A stretch of 64,000 nt of DNA from Streptomyces taklimakanensis (GTDB lineage Bacteria > Actinomycetota > Actinomycetes > Streptomycetales > Streptomycetaceae), in assembly GCF_009709575.1 (NCBI RefSeq), contig NZ_WIXO01000001.1, positions 2,606,001-2,670,000 on the forward strand, read 5' to 3'. A program made the translations under genes and the position numbers. Below, piece by piece: positions 9,066-17,742 of this stretch. Position 1 is the stretch's first letter; each line of letters opens with the position of its first letter. The notes beneath the pieces are model-generated. The model worked only from the letters and a program-made list of their open reading frames with translations. It was not told the origin of the DNA and made no database searches.

Positions 9066-10091
9066 TCAGCCGTCGCAGCCGCAGGAGCGGCGCACCACCA
9101 GCCCCGACGGGAACTGCCGCACGCGCTCGCGCCGCGACCCCGTCAGCCGCAGCCCGTCGTCCAGCACCAGGTCCACCGCCGCGCGGGCCATCGCCTCGCG
9201 GTCCGAACCCACCGTGGTCAGCGGCGGGTCCGTCAAAGCCGCCTCCTTGACGTCGTCGAACCCGGCCACCGCCAGTTCGCCGGGGACGTCGAGGCCCAGC
9301 TCGCGGGCGGCGCGCAGCACGCCGATGGCCTGGTCGTCGGTGGCGCACACCAGCGCGGGCGGGCGGTCCGGCCCCGAGAGCAGGTCGAGGGCGACGCGGT
9401 AGGTGTCGTAGCGGTTGTAGGGGGCCTGGAAGAGGCGGCCCTCGATGGGGCGGCCCGCCTCCCGCATCGCCCGGCGCCAGCCCTCCACGTGGTCGGTGAC
9501 CGGGTCGCCGTAGGCGGGGGTGGACTCCACGCCGCCCAGACAGGCCACGTACTCGTGCCCGTGCTCCAGCAGGTGCCGGGTGACCATCTGGGCGCCGCCG
9601 ACGTCGTCGAGGACGACGGCCACGTCGTCGATCGCCTCGGGCCGCCGGTGCAGCAGCACCACGCGCGCGTCCCACGCCTCGATCTCGGTCGCGGCGCGCT
9701 CGCTGGGGCCCTGGCTGATCAGGATCAGCCCGGAGACCCGCATGCCGAGGAAGGCGCGCAGGTAGTGCACCTCGCGTTCGTCGAGGTAGTCGGAGTTGCC
9801 GACGAGCACCATCTTCCCGCGGTCGGCGGCGGCCTGTTCGACGGCGTGCGCCATCTCCGCGAAGAAGGGCTGGCGGGCGTCGGGGACGATCAGCCCTATC
9901 AGGTCGGTGCGGCGCGAGGCCATCGCCTGGGCGACCCGGTCCGGCCGGTACCCCAGCTCCTTGATCGCCGCGAGTACCCGCTCGCGGGTGGCCGGAGCGA
10001 CCGGCCGTGGGCCGTTGTTGATCACATAGCTGACGACAGCGGTCGACGTACCCGCCAGTCTCGCCACATCGTCCCGCGTCACCTTGGCCAC
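9066..10091 (-). CDS. LacI-family transcriptional regulator
   Basis: A 341-residue repressor. The N-terminal LacI helix-turn-helix is complete ([20 protein letters not shown], hinge [18 protein letters not shown]). The periplasmic-binding-like effector domain starts at [17 protein letters not shown] and includes [19 protein letters not shown] and [11 protein letters not shown]. The protein ends CGCDG, giving a C-x-C near the C-terminus. The effector is likely a sugar or nucleoside, but no sugar genes are adjacent: neighbours are the htrA operon and glnR, an order conserved in Streptomyces. It stands alone, with 24 bases between glnR's 3' end and its start. Confidence 0.9.
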   Translation of the reverse strand: MAKVTRDDVARLAGTSTAVVSYVINNGPRPVAPATRERVLAAIKELGYRPDRVAQAMASRRTDLIGLIVPDARQPFFAEMAHAVEQAAADRGKMVLVGNSDYLDEREVHYLRAFLGMRVSGLILISQGPSERAATEIEAWDARVVLLHRRPEAIDDVAVVLDDVGGAQMVTRHLLEHGHEYVACLGGVESTPAYGDPVTDHVEGWRRAMREAGRPIEGRLFQAPYNRYDTYRVALDLLSGPDRPPALVCATDDQAIGVLRAARELGLDVPGELAVAGFDDVKEAALTDPPLTTVGSDREAMARAAVDLVLDDGLRLTGSRRERVRQFPSGLVVRRSCGCDG

Positions 10092-10115
10092 AGCGCGAAG
10101 TCTACGTGCGTCGCG

Positions 10116-10931
10116 TCAGTTCCCGCGCCGCTTGGGAGCGGTTCCGCTCCCGGGCCCCCGCGGCACGCCGTTCGCGGCGGCCCGCGCCACCTTCTCCGCG
10201 GCGTCGACGGTGGCCTTCGCCTCCTCGCGGGCCTTCTTCTCCCCCTCGTCGGGCTCCTTCTTCTCCGGCAGCACGAAGCGGTAACCGACGTTGCGGACGG
10301 TGCCGATCAGCGCCTCGTGCTCCGGGCCGAGCTTCGCCCGCAGCCGCCGCACGTGGACGTCGACGGTGCGCGTGCCGCCGAAGTAGTCGTATCCCCACAC
10401 CTCCTGGAGGAGTTGGGCGCGGGTGAAGACCCGGCCGGGGTGCTGCGCCAGGTACTTCAGCAGCTCGAACTCCTTGAAGGTCAGGTCCAGGACCCGGCCC
10501 TTGAGCTTGGCGCTGTAGGTGGCCTCGTCCACCGACAGGTCGCCGGTGCGGATCTCCATCGGGCTGTCGTCGCCGGTGATCTGTTGGCGTCCCGTGGCCA
10601 GGCGCAGTCGGGCCTCCACCTCGGCCGGGCCGGCGGTGTCCAGCAGCACGTCGTCGACGCCCCACTCGGCGGTGACGGCGGCGAGACCGCCCTCGGTGAC
10701 CACCAGGAGCAGCGGACAGCCGGGGCCGGTGGAGCGCAGGAGCTGGCAGAGGGAGCGGACCTGGGGCAGGTCGCGCCGGCCGTCGATCAGGATGACGTCG
10801 GCGCCGGGGGTGTCGACGAGGGCGGGCCCCTCGGCCGGGGCCACCCGGACGTTGTGCAACAGCAGGCCGAGGGCGGGCAGCACTTCACTCGATGGCTGGA
10901 GGGCGTTGGTCAGCAGGAGTAGTGAGCTCAT
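10116..10931 (-). CDS. glnR: GlnR, global nitrogen regulator
   Basis: A 271-residue orphan OmpR-type regulator. It binds promoters of nitrogen-assimilation genes (glnA, amtB, nirB and others) under nitrogen limitation. The N-terminus [20 protein letters not shown] and the segment [20 protein letters not shown] are diagnostic of actinobacterial GlnR. The receiver keeps the Asp of ILIDGRRD but lacks the normal acidic pocket, as known for GlnR. The winged helix ([29 protein letters not shown] region, RNVGYRF) is intact. The ATG at 10931 follows GGAAGGA by nine bases. A charged C-terminal tail of ~55 residues ([17 protein letters not shown]) is typical of Streptomyces GlnR and is the variable part. 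Confidence 0.96.
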   Translation of the reverse strand: MSSLLLLTNALQPSSEVLPALGLLLHNVRVAPAEGPALVDTPGADVILIDGRRDLPQVRSLCQLLRSTGPGCPLLLVVTEGGLAAVTAEWGVDDVLLDTAGPAEVEARLRLATGRQQITGDDSPMEIRTGDLSVDEATYSAKLKGRVLDLTFKEFELLKYLAQHPGRVFTRAQLLQEVWGYDYFGGTRTVDVHVRRLRAKLGPEHEALIGTVRNVGYRFVLPEKKEPDEGEKKAREEAKATVDAAEKVARAAANGVPRGPGSGTAPKRRGN

Positions 10932-11077
10932 GACGTCGAGTCCTTCCTCGGCCCCGCGAGGGACGTGTGGCGGCACTGCTTCGTACTGCGCTCCGAAAAG
11001 CGACCGCGCTCCGAAAAGCACGAAAGGACCCGGGGGCGGCGCTGCCCGGATCCTTCTCGTCGTCGAGAATATCCCAC

Positions 11078-12139
11078 GTGAGTGCTGAGACGGAGGGACA
11101 CGGAGAACCCTTCCGTGGCGGACCGGTCACCTCGCGTGGTGGTCGCACGGAAGTCCGGGAGGCGACGGGAGGGTTTCGACGGGCCCGGTTGCGCACCGTC
11201 GACGGGGTGGGCATCGAGGCCGAGTACCGGCCGCGTACCGGCGCGTTCGACGGCCGGGGGAGGGAAGCGGAGGAGGGCGCTCCGAAGGGGCCGGCGATCG
11301 TCGTCGCGCACGGTTTCACCGGTTCGCTGGAGCGGCCCGCGGTGCGACGAGCGTCACAGCTCTTCGCCCGCCATGCGGACGTGGTCACGTTCTCCTTCCG
11401 TGGTCACGGCCGCTCCGGAGGGCGTTCGACGGTCGGCGACCGCGAGGTGCTGGACCTGGCGGCCGCGGTGCGCTGGGCCCGCTCGCTGGGACACTCGGCG
11501 GTGGCGACGGTGGGCTTCTCGATGGGCGGCTCGGTGGTGCTGCGGCACGCGGCGCTCCACGCCCCCCACCGGGCGGACGACGGCGACCGCGGGGACGGGC
11601 CGGGCACGGCGTCCGGGACGCGCGGGGCACGGGAACCGCACCGGGTGCGGGAGCCGTCCGGGGGCCACGAGAGGCACGAGGGGCGCACGGACGCACAGGC
11701 CGGCACGCACACCGATGCCGTGGTCGCCGTGAGCGCCCCCGCGCGCTGGTACTACCGGGGCACCCCCGCGATGCGACGCGTCCACTGGGCGATCCAGCGG
11801 CCGGTCGGGCGGCTGGTCTCCCGCTACGGGCTGCGCACCCGCGTCCACCACCGGGACTGGGACCCGGTGCCCCTGTCACCGGTGGAGGCGGCGCCGCTGA
11901 TCGCTCCGACGCCCCTGCTGGTGGTGCACGGCGACCGGGACGCCTACTTCCCGCTCGACCACCCGCTGTCGCTGGCCGAAGCCGCCGACCCCGCGACCAC
12001 GGAGCTGTGGATCGAGCACGGCTTCGGACACGCGGAGAACGCCGCGCCCCCTCGCCTGCTGGAGCGGATCGCCTCCTGGGTCACGGCACGTGCCGAGCGG
12101 GCGGCACGCCATGATGGTGCCGGCACGACGGACGGCTGA
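11078..12139 (+). CDS. Alpha/beta hydrolase
   Basis: A ~353-residue cytoplasmic hydrolase of unknown substrate. The fold shows an oxyanion segment ([13 protein letters not shown]), a nucleophile elbow GFSMGGSVV (catalytic Ser), an acid in [11 protein letters not shown] and a catalytic His in HGFGHAEN. Between elbow and acid there is a ~60-residue Asp/Gly/His-rich insertion ([14 protein letters not shown] region), which is low-complexity and probably disordered. The start is uncertain. GTG 11078 was chosen because GAATAT at 11067-11072 lies just upstream like the -10 of a leaderless transcript; the conserved part begins near residue 35. It is divergent from glnR and lies just before moaD, the usual Streptomyces order. 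Confidence 0.82.
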   Translation: MSAETEGHGEPFRGGPVTSRGGRTEVREATGGFRRARLRTVDGVGIEAEYRPRTGAFDGRGREAEEGAPKGPAIVVAHGFTGSLERPAVRRASQLFARHADVVTFSFRGHGRSGGRSTVGDREVLDLAAAVRWARSLGHSAVATVGFSMGGSVVLRHAALHAPHRADDGDRGDGPGTASGTRGAREPHRVREPSGGHERHEGRTDAQAGTHTDAVVAVSAPARWYYRGTPAMRRVHWAIQRPVGRLVSRYGLRTRVHHRDWDPVPLSPVEAAPLIAPTPLLVVHGDRDAYFPLDHPLSLAEAADPATTELWIEHGFGHAENAAPPRLLERIASWVTARAERAARHDGAGTTDG

Positions 12140-12152
12140 GAGGGACACCACC

Positions 12153-12419
12153 ATGCCGAACGGCATGATCCGCTACTGGGCCGCGGCGAAGGCCGCCGCC
12201 GGGATCACCGAGGAGAGATACGAGGCCCACACCCTCGCCGAGGCGCTGGAGCACGCGCGCGAGCGGCACGCCGACCGGCCGGACTTCGCCCGGGTGCTGC
12301 GGCGCTGTTCCTTCCTGGTGGACGGCGACCCCGTCGGTCGACGCGACCACCGGCTCGTCCGACTCACCGAGGGCGGCACCGTCGAGGTGCTCCCCCCCTT
12401 CGCGGGAGGCTCCCGATGA
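12153..12419 (+). CDS. moaD: MoaD/ThiS-family ubiquitin-like sulfur carrier
   Basis: An 88-residue beta-grasp protein (MIRYWAAAKAAAG start, VDGDPV turn, VEVLPPFAGG end). MoaD/ThiS proteins carry sulfur as a thiocarboxylate on a C-terminal Gly-Gly after adenylation by a MoeB/ThiF enzyme. Here two residues, Ser-Arg, follow the Gly-Gly, so activation would require removal of them or the protein is not a thiocarboxylate donor. The stop overlaps the next gene as ATGA, and that overlap is what adds the extra codons. GAGAGGGA precedes the ATG by about 7 bases. Sulfurtransferase genes lie 2.5 kb downstream, but no MoeB is in the window. Confidence 0.82.
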   Translation: MPNGMIRYWAAAKAAAGITEERYEAHTLAEALEHARERHADRPDFARVLRRCSFLVDGDPVGRRDHRLVRLTEGGTVEVLPPFAGGSR

Positions 12420-13696
12420 ACGACCGGCAGTACCCGCAGTACCCGCCCCACCGACACCCGCGACAGCCCCACGACGGACGTCCCCACGAGGCGGGGCCGC
12501 CGTACGCCGGGGAACAGCCGTACGGCCACGGTGCGTACGGCTCCCACGGCCCCGACGGCCTCCCCGGCGCCCAGGACTCCCCGTACGACGCCGCCTACGA
12601 CCCGGCGTACGGCGAGACGCATGGCGGGTCGTACGGCGGGACGTACGGCCCGCACGACCCGGCGTACGACGGGACGTACGGCAACGCCGACGGGTACGGC
12701 GCCCCGGGCGGCCCTCCCACCGCGCCCCTGCCGCCCCAACACTCGTACGCGGACCACCCGCACGGCCGGCAGAGCCACCAGGACCCTCGGTACCCCAGGG
12801 CCCCGTACCCTGCCAAAACCGCCGGCGGGTCGTGGGACGGGAACGACGCCGGCGGCACGGGCGACGCGAACGGCGCGCCCGGCACCGCCCACTCCCCCGA
12901 CGCGCCGAACGCCACCACCGCCACCGCCACCGTGGGCGCCTCGTCCGCCCCGCCCGCCCCCACGCCTCGCACCGGTGACCCGATCATCCCGCCGGGACTG
13001 GCGCCCGCCGCCCTCACCGCCGTCCTGTGCGTCCTGCTCGCGGCCACCGCCCAGTTCTCCCGTCCGGTGACGGCCGTCGCCGTGGTGCTCCTCCAGGCGG
13101 TCACCGCCGCGGGGTGGTACCGGCTCAACGGGATGTGGCCCGCCCGGCAGGGCATCGCGCTGGCGTTCCTCGGCGGCGTCACCGCCGACGTCGCGCTGTT
13201 GGCGACCGGCGTCGGGAAGGCCCCGGCGGTCGTCCTCGGCACACTCGGCGTGTGGTGCCTGCTGGTGATCGTCCTCCAACTGCGCAACCACAGTTCGCCC
13301 GACGAGCGGCTGTACGCCCTGACCGCCGGGGTGACCTCCGCCGCGCTCACCGTGCTGGCCACCGGCCACCTGGCCGCCGAACCGGACGCGGTGACGGTCG
13401 GCGCCCTGGGGGTCGCCGCCGCGACGCTCGCCAGGGCGCTGCCGCTGCCGTCCGCGGTCTCCGTGGTCGCCGCGCTGCTCGCCGCCGCGGGGGCGGGCGT
13501 CGCCGCCGGACAGGTCACCTCGCCGGGCGCCTCGGGGGCCGTGTTGGGGCTGGCGGCCGGGGTGTGCGCGCTGATCGGGCTGCGGGTGGCGAGCTACGAC
13601 TTCCCCTCCCGCTTCGTCCACATGACGGCGGGTGTGGCGCTGCCGCTGACCGCGGCCGTGCCGGCGGTCTACCTGCTCGGCCGGGCCCTGGCCTGA
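12416..13696 (+). CDS. Polytopic membrane protein with long Tyr/Gly/Pro-rich tail
   Basis: A 426-residue protein translationally coupled to moaD (ATGA). The first ~190 residues are low complexity and presumably disordered: QYPQYPPHRHPR, repeated AYGSHG, AYDPAYGE and YGGTYG units rich in Tyr, Gly, His and Pro. Roughly ten hydrophobic helices follow (PAALTAVLCVLLAATAQF, AVVLLQAVTAAGWY, and so on to LPLTAAVPAVYLLGRAL). No catalytic motif is seen. It is a conserved hypothetical in this Streptomyces locus; function unknown. The repeated tyrosines could be a docking or phase-separating tail, but that is speculation. Confidence 0.85.
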   Translation: MNDRQYPQYPPHRHPRQPHDGRPHEAGPPYAGEQPYGHGAYGSHGPDGLPGAQDSPYDAAYDPAYGETHGGSYGGTYGPHDPAYDGTYGNADGYGAPGGPPTAPLPPQHSYADHPHGRQSHQDPRYPRAPYPAKTAGGSWDGNDAGGTGDANGAPGTAHSPDAPNATTATATVGASSAPPAPTPRTGDPIIPPGLAPAALTAVLCVLLAATAQFSRPVTAVAVVLLQAVTAAGWYRLNGMWPARQGIALAFLGGVTADVALLATGVGKAPAVVLGTLGVWCLLVIVLQLRNHSSPDERLYALTAGVTSAALTVLATGHLAAEPDAVTVGALGVAAATLARALPLPSAVSVVAALLAAAGAGVAAGQVTSPGASGAVLGLAAGVCALIGLRVASYDFPSRFVHMTAGVALPLTAAVPAVYLLGRALA

Positions 13697-13714
13697 CGCC
13701 CGCCGGACCGGGCC

Positions 13715-13757
13715 GCCGGACCGGGCCGCGTCGGCCGGCCCCCGTCGGCCCGGTCCG
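13715..13757 (+). terminator. Hairpin with duplicated 5' arm
   Basis: CCGGACCGGGCC at 13715-13726 pairs perfectly with 13746-13757 across a 19-base loop. A second copy of the left arm lies immediately upstream (from 13702), so two alternative stems are possible. It follows the membrane-protein stop by about 20 bases. Confidence 0.7.
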
Positions 13758-13875
13758 GATCGCTCCCGTTCGGGTCCCCCCGGACCCCACCCGTTAGGCT
13801 CGCCGGAACCCGATCGACTCCTGCCGGCGTCGATTCCCTTCGACCGCGAAACGGCCACCCTGGGGGACCACCACC

Positions 13876-14565
13876 ATGCGCGCACTGCGACTCCTGCTGA
13901 TATTCCTGGTCGTCCTCGGCGGCCTCTTCGTCGGCGCGGACCGACTGGCGGTCAACCTCGCCGAGGACGAGGCCGCCTCCAGGATCAGGAGCTCCAAGGG
14001 CCTGACCGAGGAACCCTCCGTGGAGATCCACGGCTTCCCCTTCCTCACCCAGGTGTTGGACAAGGAGTTGGAGTCGGTCGACGCCACGCTGAACGGGCTG
14101 ACCGTCAAGGTCGGCGGGCGCGACGTCGACGTCACCGAGGTGGACGTGGCGTTGGAGAAGGTGCGGCTGGAGGACAACCTCTCCTCCGCCATCGCGTCGG
14201 AGGCCTCCGGCAGCGCGCGCATCGGCTACCGGGAGCTGACCGAGGCCGGCGGCACGGACCGCGCCGTCCTGGGCTTCGCGGGCGCGGAGCGGGCCGCGGA
14301 GAACCAGGTGAAACTGGACGTGAACCTGGCGATCGCGGAGTTCACCCTCTACAGCACGGTGCGGGTGGAGAACGGCGACACCATCGCCCTCCACGCCGAG
14401 AACCTCCCCGACCTGCCCGTGGCCGAGGAGATCGTCCGCGGCCAGATCGACCGGAAGCTCCACATCACCGGGCTCCCCGAGGGGTTGGAGCTGCGCGAGG
14501 TCGAGGTGCGCGAGGAGGGCGTCGTCCTCCAGCTGAGCGGCTCGGAGGTGGCCCTGATCGGGTAG
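13876..14565 (+). CDS. DUF2993 (LmeA-like) lipid-binding protein
   Basis: A 229-residue protein with one N-terminal hydrophobic helix (LRLLLIFLVVLGGLFVGADR, a signal or anchor), followed by a DUF2993 domain: LTEEPSVEIHGFPFLTQVLD near residue 45, then long amphipathic beta strands and a C-terminal QLSGSEVAL. DUF2993 proteins such as mycobacterial LmeA act outside the membrane and bind lipids (mannophospholipids in LmeA). A Streptomyces substrate is not known. A strong GGGGGACC-type ribosome site precedes ATG 13876. It is transcribed alone, ahead of the sulfurtransferase leader. Confidence 0.88.
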   Translation: MRALRLLLIFLVVLGGLFVGADRLAVNLAEDEAASRIRSSKGLTEEPSVEIHGFPFLTQVLDKELESVDATLNGLTVKVGGRDVDVTEVDVALEKVRLEDNLSSAIASEASGSARIGYRELTEAGGTDRAVLGFAGAERAAENQVKLDVNLAIAEFTLYSTVRVENGDTIALHAENLPDLPVAEEIVRGQIDRKLHITGLPEGLELREVEVREEGVVLQLSGSEVALIG

Positions 14566-14778
14566 CGGTGCCGAGCTCCGGCACCACCCGGACCGGCCCG
14601 GACCCGCCCGCGTCCGGCCCGCGCGCCGTCGGACCACGCCGCGGTCCACGTTCCGAGACGACCCCGTCCGCACCGCAGAAAGCCGCGCGACGACACTCGA
14701 ACCCCCGTCCGACCGGGCCCGACACCCTCTTCCACGTCCCGTGATCCGGACAATCCGGTCTCATGATGCGGAACGACG

Positions 14779-14815
14779 GTGACATCGCCACCGTTCCGTC
14801 CTTACGATCGGACGC
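14779..14815 (+). promoter_or_regulatory. Promoter for a leaderless Cys leader peptide
   Basis: A GTGACA -35-like hexamer (14779-14784), an 18-base spacer and a TACGAT -10 (14803-14808) end seven bases before the ATG of the leader peptide. Transcription should therefore start at or within a base of the ATG, giving a leaderless message. Confidence 0.6.
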
Positions 14816-14899
14816 ATGAAGCGACAGGCGCATCTCACGAAGCGACGGGCAGTCGACCTTTGCCGCGTCGCCGCCATGCTCTGTCGCGCCGTCGACTGA
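14816..14899 (+). CDS. Cys-containing regulatory leader peptide upstream of cysA
   Basis: A 27-residue ORF reading MKRQAHLTKRRAVDLCRVAA and ending MLCRAVD. The HLTxRRAVDLCRVAAxLCR pattern is a recurrent 'putative leader peptide' of Streptomyces found ahead of sulfur genes. The two Cys codons lie in the second half. It has a leaderless promoter and ends 172 bases before cysA. In mycobacteria, leaderless polycysteine ORFs ahead of sulfur operons work as cysteine-responsive attenuators. I infer the same here: slow translation at Cys codons when cysteine is scarce would change folding of the 14900-15071 leader and raise cysA expression. Confidence 0.75.
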   Translation: MKRQAHLTKRRAVDLCRVAAMLCRAVD

Positions 14900-15071
14900 C
14901 GGCCGGCTCTCGGTGCCCTTCGCGGCCCGGCCCGCAGCCGCACGTCCCCTCGCTGTCCCCCGCCCCGCGACGTACAGCGTCGTGCGCGCGCACCGGCGTC
15001 ACATGCCCCGCGCCCGCACACCCACCGCATCCGCACCGCACACCGAAGCACCTGCCCTCCGGAGGAGAGAC

Positions 15072-15917
15072 ATGAGCCGCAGTGACGTCCTGGTGGACGC
15101 CGACTGGGTCGAGGCCCACATCGACGACCCCAAGGTGGTCATCGTCGAGGTCGACGAGGACACCTCGGCCTACGAGAAGAACCACATCAAGAACGCCATC
15201 CGGATCGACTGGAAGACCGAACTCCAGGACCCGGTGCGCCGTGACTTCGTCGACCGGGCCGGTTTCGAGAAGCTCCTCTCCGAGAAGGGCATCGCGGGCG
15301 ACGACACCGTCGTCCTCTACGGCGGCAACAACAACTGGTTCGCCGCCTACGCCTACTGGTACTTCAAGCTCTACGGCCACCAGGACGTCAAGCTCCTCGA
15401 CGGCGGTCGCAAGAAGTGGGAGCTGGACGCCCGCGAGCTGGTCTCCGAGGTGCCGTCCCGCCCGAAGACCGAGTACAAGGCCAAGGAGCAGGACACCTCC
15501 ATCCGCGCCTTCCGCGACGACGTCGTCGAGGCGATCGGCAAGCTGAACCTGGTGGACGTCCGCTCCCCCGACGAGTTCAGCGGCAAGCTGCTCGCCCCGG
15601 CCCACCTGCCGCAGGAGCAGTCGCAGCGTCCGGGCCACGTCCCGACCGCCCGCAACATCCCGTGGTCGAAGTCCGCCAACGACGACGGCACCTTCAAGTC
15701 CGACGAGGAGCTGAAGGAGCTGTACGAGGCCGAGGGCGTGGACCTGGGCAAGGACACCATCGCCTACTGCCGCATCGGCGAGCGCTCCGCCCACACCTGG
15801 TTCGTGCTGCACGAGCTGCTCGGCCAGGAGAACGTCAAGAACTACGACGGCTCCTGGACGGAGTACGGCTCCCTGGTCGGCGTGCCGATCGAGCTCGGCA
15901 CCGGCAAGGACGCCTGA
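15072..15917 (+). CDS. cysA: Thiosulfate sulfurtransferase (rhodanese), CysA type
   Basis: A 281-residue two-domain rhodanese (CysA2/SseA type). It moves sulfur from thiosulfate to cyanide or a thiol acceptor via a persulfide. The inactive N-terminal rhodanese domain is at ~1-130 (HIKNAIRIDWKTELQDP). The catalytic domain has LVDVRSPDEFSG, GHVPTARNIPW and the active loop YCRIGERSAHTW, with the persulfide-bearing Cys. GGAGGAGA seven bases before ATG 15072 fixes the start. It is followed by DUF1416, the same pairing as mycobacterial cysA2-sseC2, and preceded by the Cys leader peptide, so it is probably induced by cysteine shortage. Confidence 0.94.
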   Translation: MSRSDVLVDADWVEAHIDDPKVVIVEVDEDTSAYEKNHIKNAIRIDWKTELQDPVRRDFVDRAGFEKLLSEKGIAGDDTVVLYGGNNNWFAAYAYWYFKLYGHQDVKLLDGGRKKWELDARELVSEVPSRPKTEYKAKEQDTSIRAFRDDVVEAIGKLNLVDVRSPDEFSGKLLAPAHLPQEQSQRPGHVPTARNIPWSKSANDDGTFKSDEELKELYEAEGVDLGKDTIAYCRIGERSAHTWFVLHELLGQENVKNYDGSWTEYGSLVGVPIELGTGKDA

Positions 15918-15985
15918 GTTCGCCGAGTCCGGCGGTACCGACGCCCCTCAGAACCGTTTTCATCCGGAAGGCAGAGAACCCAGAC

Positions 15986-16273
15986 ATGTGCGGAGCACAG
16001 GCGGGCGGCCCCGACGCCGCCTCCATCAAGCCCGGTGAGACGACGATCCAGGGCCAGGTGACCCGCGGCGGCGAGCCCGTCACCGGGTACGTCCGCCTCC
16101 TGGACGGCACCGGCGAGTTCACGGCCGAGGTCCCGACCTCCGCCACCGGCCAGTTCCGCTTCTACGCGGCCGAAGGCACCTGGACGGTGCGCGCCCTGGT
16201 GCCCGGCGGCACCGCGGACCGCACCGTCGTCGCCCAGAAGGGCGGCCTGGTGGAGGTTCCCATCGCGGTGTGA
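15986..16273 (+). CDS. DUF1416 protein (SseC-like)
   Basis: A 95-residue conserved actinobacterial protein starting MCGAQAGGPD, with one Cys right at the N-terminus. The body is a predicted all-beta carboxypeptidase-regulatory-like fold (TTIQGQVTRGGEPVTGYVRL, GQFRFYAAEGTWTVRALVP). It is encoded 68 bases downstream of cysA, as in mycobacteria (sseC1/sseC2), and is thought to work with the sulfurtransferase, though its biochemical role is unknown. It is probably co-transcribed with cysA; a large hairpin closes the operon. Confidence 0.88.
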   Translation: MCGAQAGGPDAASIKPGETTIQGQVTRGGEPVTGYVRLLDGTGEFTAEVPTSATGQFRFYAAEGTWTVRALVPGGTADRTVVAQKGGLVEVPIAV

Positions 16274-16295
16274 CCGTGCGGCGCCGCCGCACCGG

Positions 16296-16358
16296 ACGCA
16301 CGAAGGCCGTGCCCCCGAGGGTTGGACAGCCTGGACGGGGGGCGCGGCCTCCGTGCGT
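16296..16358. terminator. Long bidirectional terminator
   Basis: Two 22-23-base arms (16296-16317 and 16336-16358) pair along nearly their full length with a few mismatches, around an ~18-base loop. They lie between convergent DUF1416 and DsrE genes, so they can stop transcription from both. Confidence 0.75.
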
Positions 16359-16402
16359 TCCGCGCGGGGCGTCCTCGACGCGACGCCCTCGGCGGGACGT
16401 CC

Positions 16403-16774
16403 TCAGTAGACGAGCGACCGCACGTCCTCGCCCATGATCTCGCTGACGAAGACCTGGGCTCCGGCGATGCGGACGCCCTCGATCACGTCCTTCTCCTCGA
16501 TCCCGCGCCGTGCCGCGCACTGCGTGCACAGCGTGATCCGGCCGCCCGCCAGCACTCCGTCGATCAGCTCCGGCAGCGGCGCGGAGTGCGGCAGCTCGAA
16601 CTCCGCCGCCCGTCCGGGCAGCGCGAACCACGCCGACTCGCCGGTGAGCCAGAGCGAGACCTCCACCCCACTGGCCACGGCCACCGCCGCCACCGTGAAC
16701 GCCTGCGAACACCGCTCGGGCGCGTCCGCGCCGGCCGTCACCTTGATCACGAGCTTCTTCGTCCCGGCTGTCAT
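16403..16774 (-). CDS. DsrE-family sulfur-relay-like protein
   Basis: A 123-residue protein of the DsrE/YchN fold: KKLVIKVTAGADAPERCSQA, VSLWLTGESAW, and the cysteine motif TLCTQCAARRGI (C-x2-C). DsrE/TusD-like proteins accept persulfide sulfur on a cysteine in this loop and pass it on. Position opposite the cysA-DUF1416 operon supports a sulfur-trafficking role, but partner proteins are not in the window. ATG 16774 begins the conserved MTAGTKKLVI. The start region faces the membrane-protein triplet promoter with ~100 bases between. Confidence 0.85.
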   Translation of the reverse strand: MTAGTKKLVIKVTAGADAPERCSQAFTVAAVAVASGVEVSLWLTGESAWFALPGRAAEFELPHSAPLPELIDGVLAGGRITLCTQCAARRGIEEKDVIEGVRIAGAQVFVSEIMGEDVRSLVY

Positions 16775-16878
16775 GTGACCACCGTAGCGGCGTCGCAATC
16801 CGATCGTGATCGTCGGGTGCGCAACCTTCCCCACCTCGTCCTTGTCAGCGAACCGACAAGAGTTGCGAGGTGACCCCC

Positions 16879-17742
16879 ATGTCCGCGATCCCGCCGCCCC
16901 CGGCGGAGCCCCCCAGGTCCGTGCCCGAGCCGCCGTCCGAGGCACCGCCCGAACCACCGACCGAACCGCCGTCCGAGGCGGCACCGGAGGCGCTGCCGCC
17001 GGCCGCCCTCCCGCCCCGGCGCCGCGGACGCACCGCCCTGCTGCTCGCCTGCGCCGCCCTCCTGGGCACCGTCGGCGGCATCGCCGGCGGCTACACCGTC
17101 CAGGCCGACCGCGCCCCCACGCCGCTGCCGCCCCTCTCCCAGGCGGAGCTGTCCTACCCCGACGAGCCGCTCGCCGAGGGGGCGGGCCGCGAGCCGCTCA
17201 CCGCCGAGGAGGACCGGCGGATCAAGACCGACGGCGACCTGCGCGCGCTGCTCCTGAACAAGCCCGAGGGCGCGCGCAAGGCGGACCTCCCGGCCGGCCA
17301 GGACGGCTGGGCGCGGCTTCCCCTGTACGCCCTCGACTACGAGAGGCCGGACTACGCCTTCGAGAGCTTCCTCGGGAGGGACGTCCGCCGTGTCGCGATC
17401 ACCGGATGGGAGGAGGGCGAGAACCGCGGGGTGGAGATCAGCCTCATGCAGTTCCGCAGCCTCCACGACCACTCGGCCCGCGACTACCTGGAGGAGCAGC
17501 AGGCCAGCATGGAGTTCGACGACCACGTGGGCGACGAGGGCACACCCCTGAACGGTTCGGGTGACCACCTCTACTACGTCTTCGACGAGCCCCTCCGGGA
17601 GCCGGGATACCTCCCGGTGTACCAGACCAGGGCCCTCGCCCGGCGCGGCGACATCGTGATGGACGTGTGGATCTACGACACCGAGCCGATCAGCCGACAG
17701 GACATCAGGTCCCTGGCCGAGCGGCAGCTGGAGCGGCTGTGA
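16879..17742 (+). CDS. Membrane-anchored protein, paralogue 1 of 3
   Basis: A 287-residue protein of unknown function. Residues 1-45 are a Pro/Glu-rich cytoplasmic tail (PSEAPPEPPTEPP). One membrane helix follows at ~53-75 (GRTALLLACAALLGTVGGIAGG), and the C-terminal ~200 residues lie outside. The outer domain has DGDLRALLLNKPEGA, a motif repeated in the two following proteins, then VRRVAITGWEEGENRGVEISLMQF. It starts at ATG 16879 with GAGGTGA six bases upstream. It is coupled to the next gene by GTGA. The three genes have the same architecture (disordered tail, TM, related outer domain), which suggests duplication and a heteromeric surface complex. Confidence 0.82.
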   Translation: MSAIPPPPAEPPRSVPEPPSEAPPEPPTEPPSEAAPEALPPAALPPRRRGRTALLLACAALLGTVGGIAGGYTVQADRAPTPLPPLSQAELSYPDEPLAEGAGREPLTAEEDRRIKTDGDLRALLLNKPEGARKADLPAGQDGWARLPLYALDYERPDYAFESFLGRDVRRVAITGWEEGENRGVEISLMQFRSLHDHSARDYLEEQQASMEFDDHVGDEGTPLNGSGDHLYYVFDEPLREPGYLPVYQTRALARRGDIVMDVWIYDTEPISRQDIRSLAERQLERL

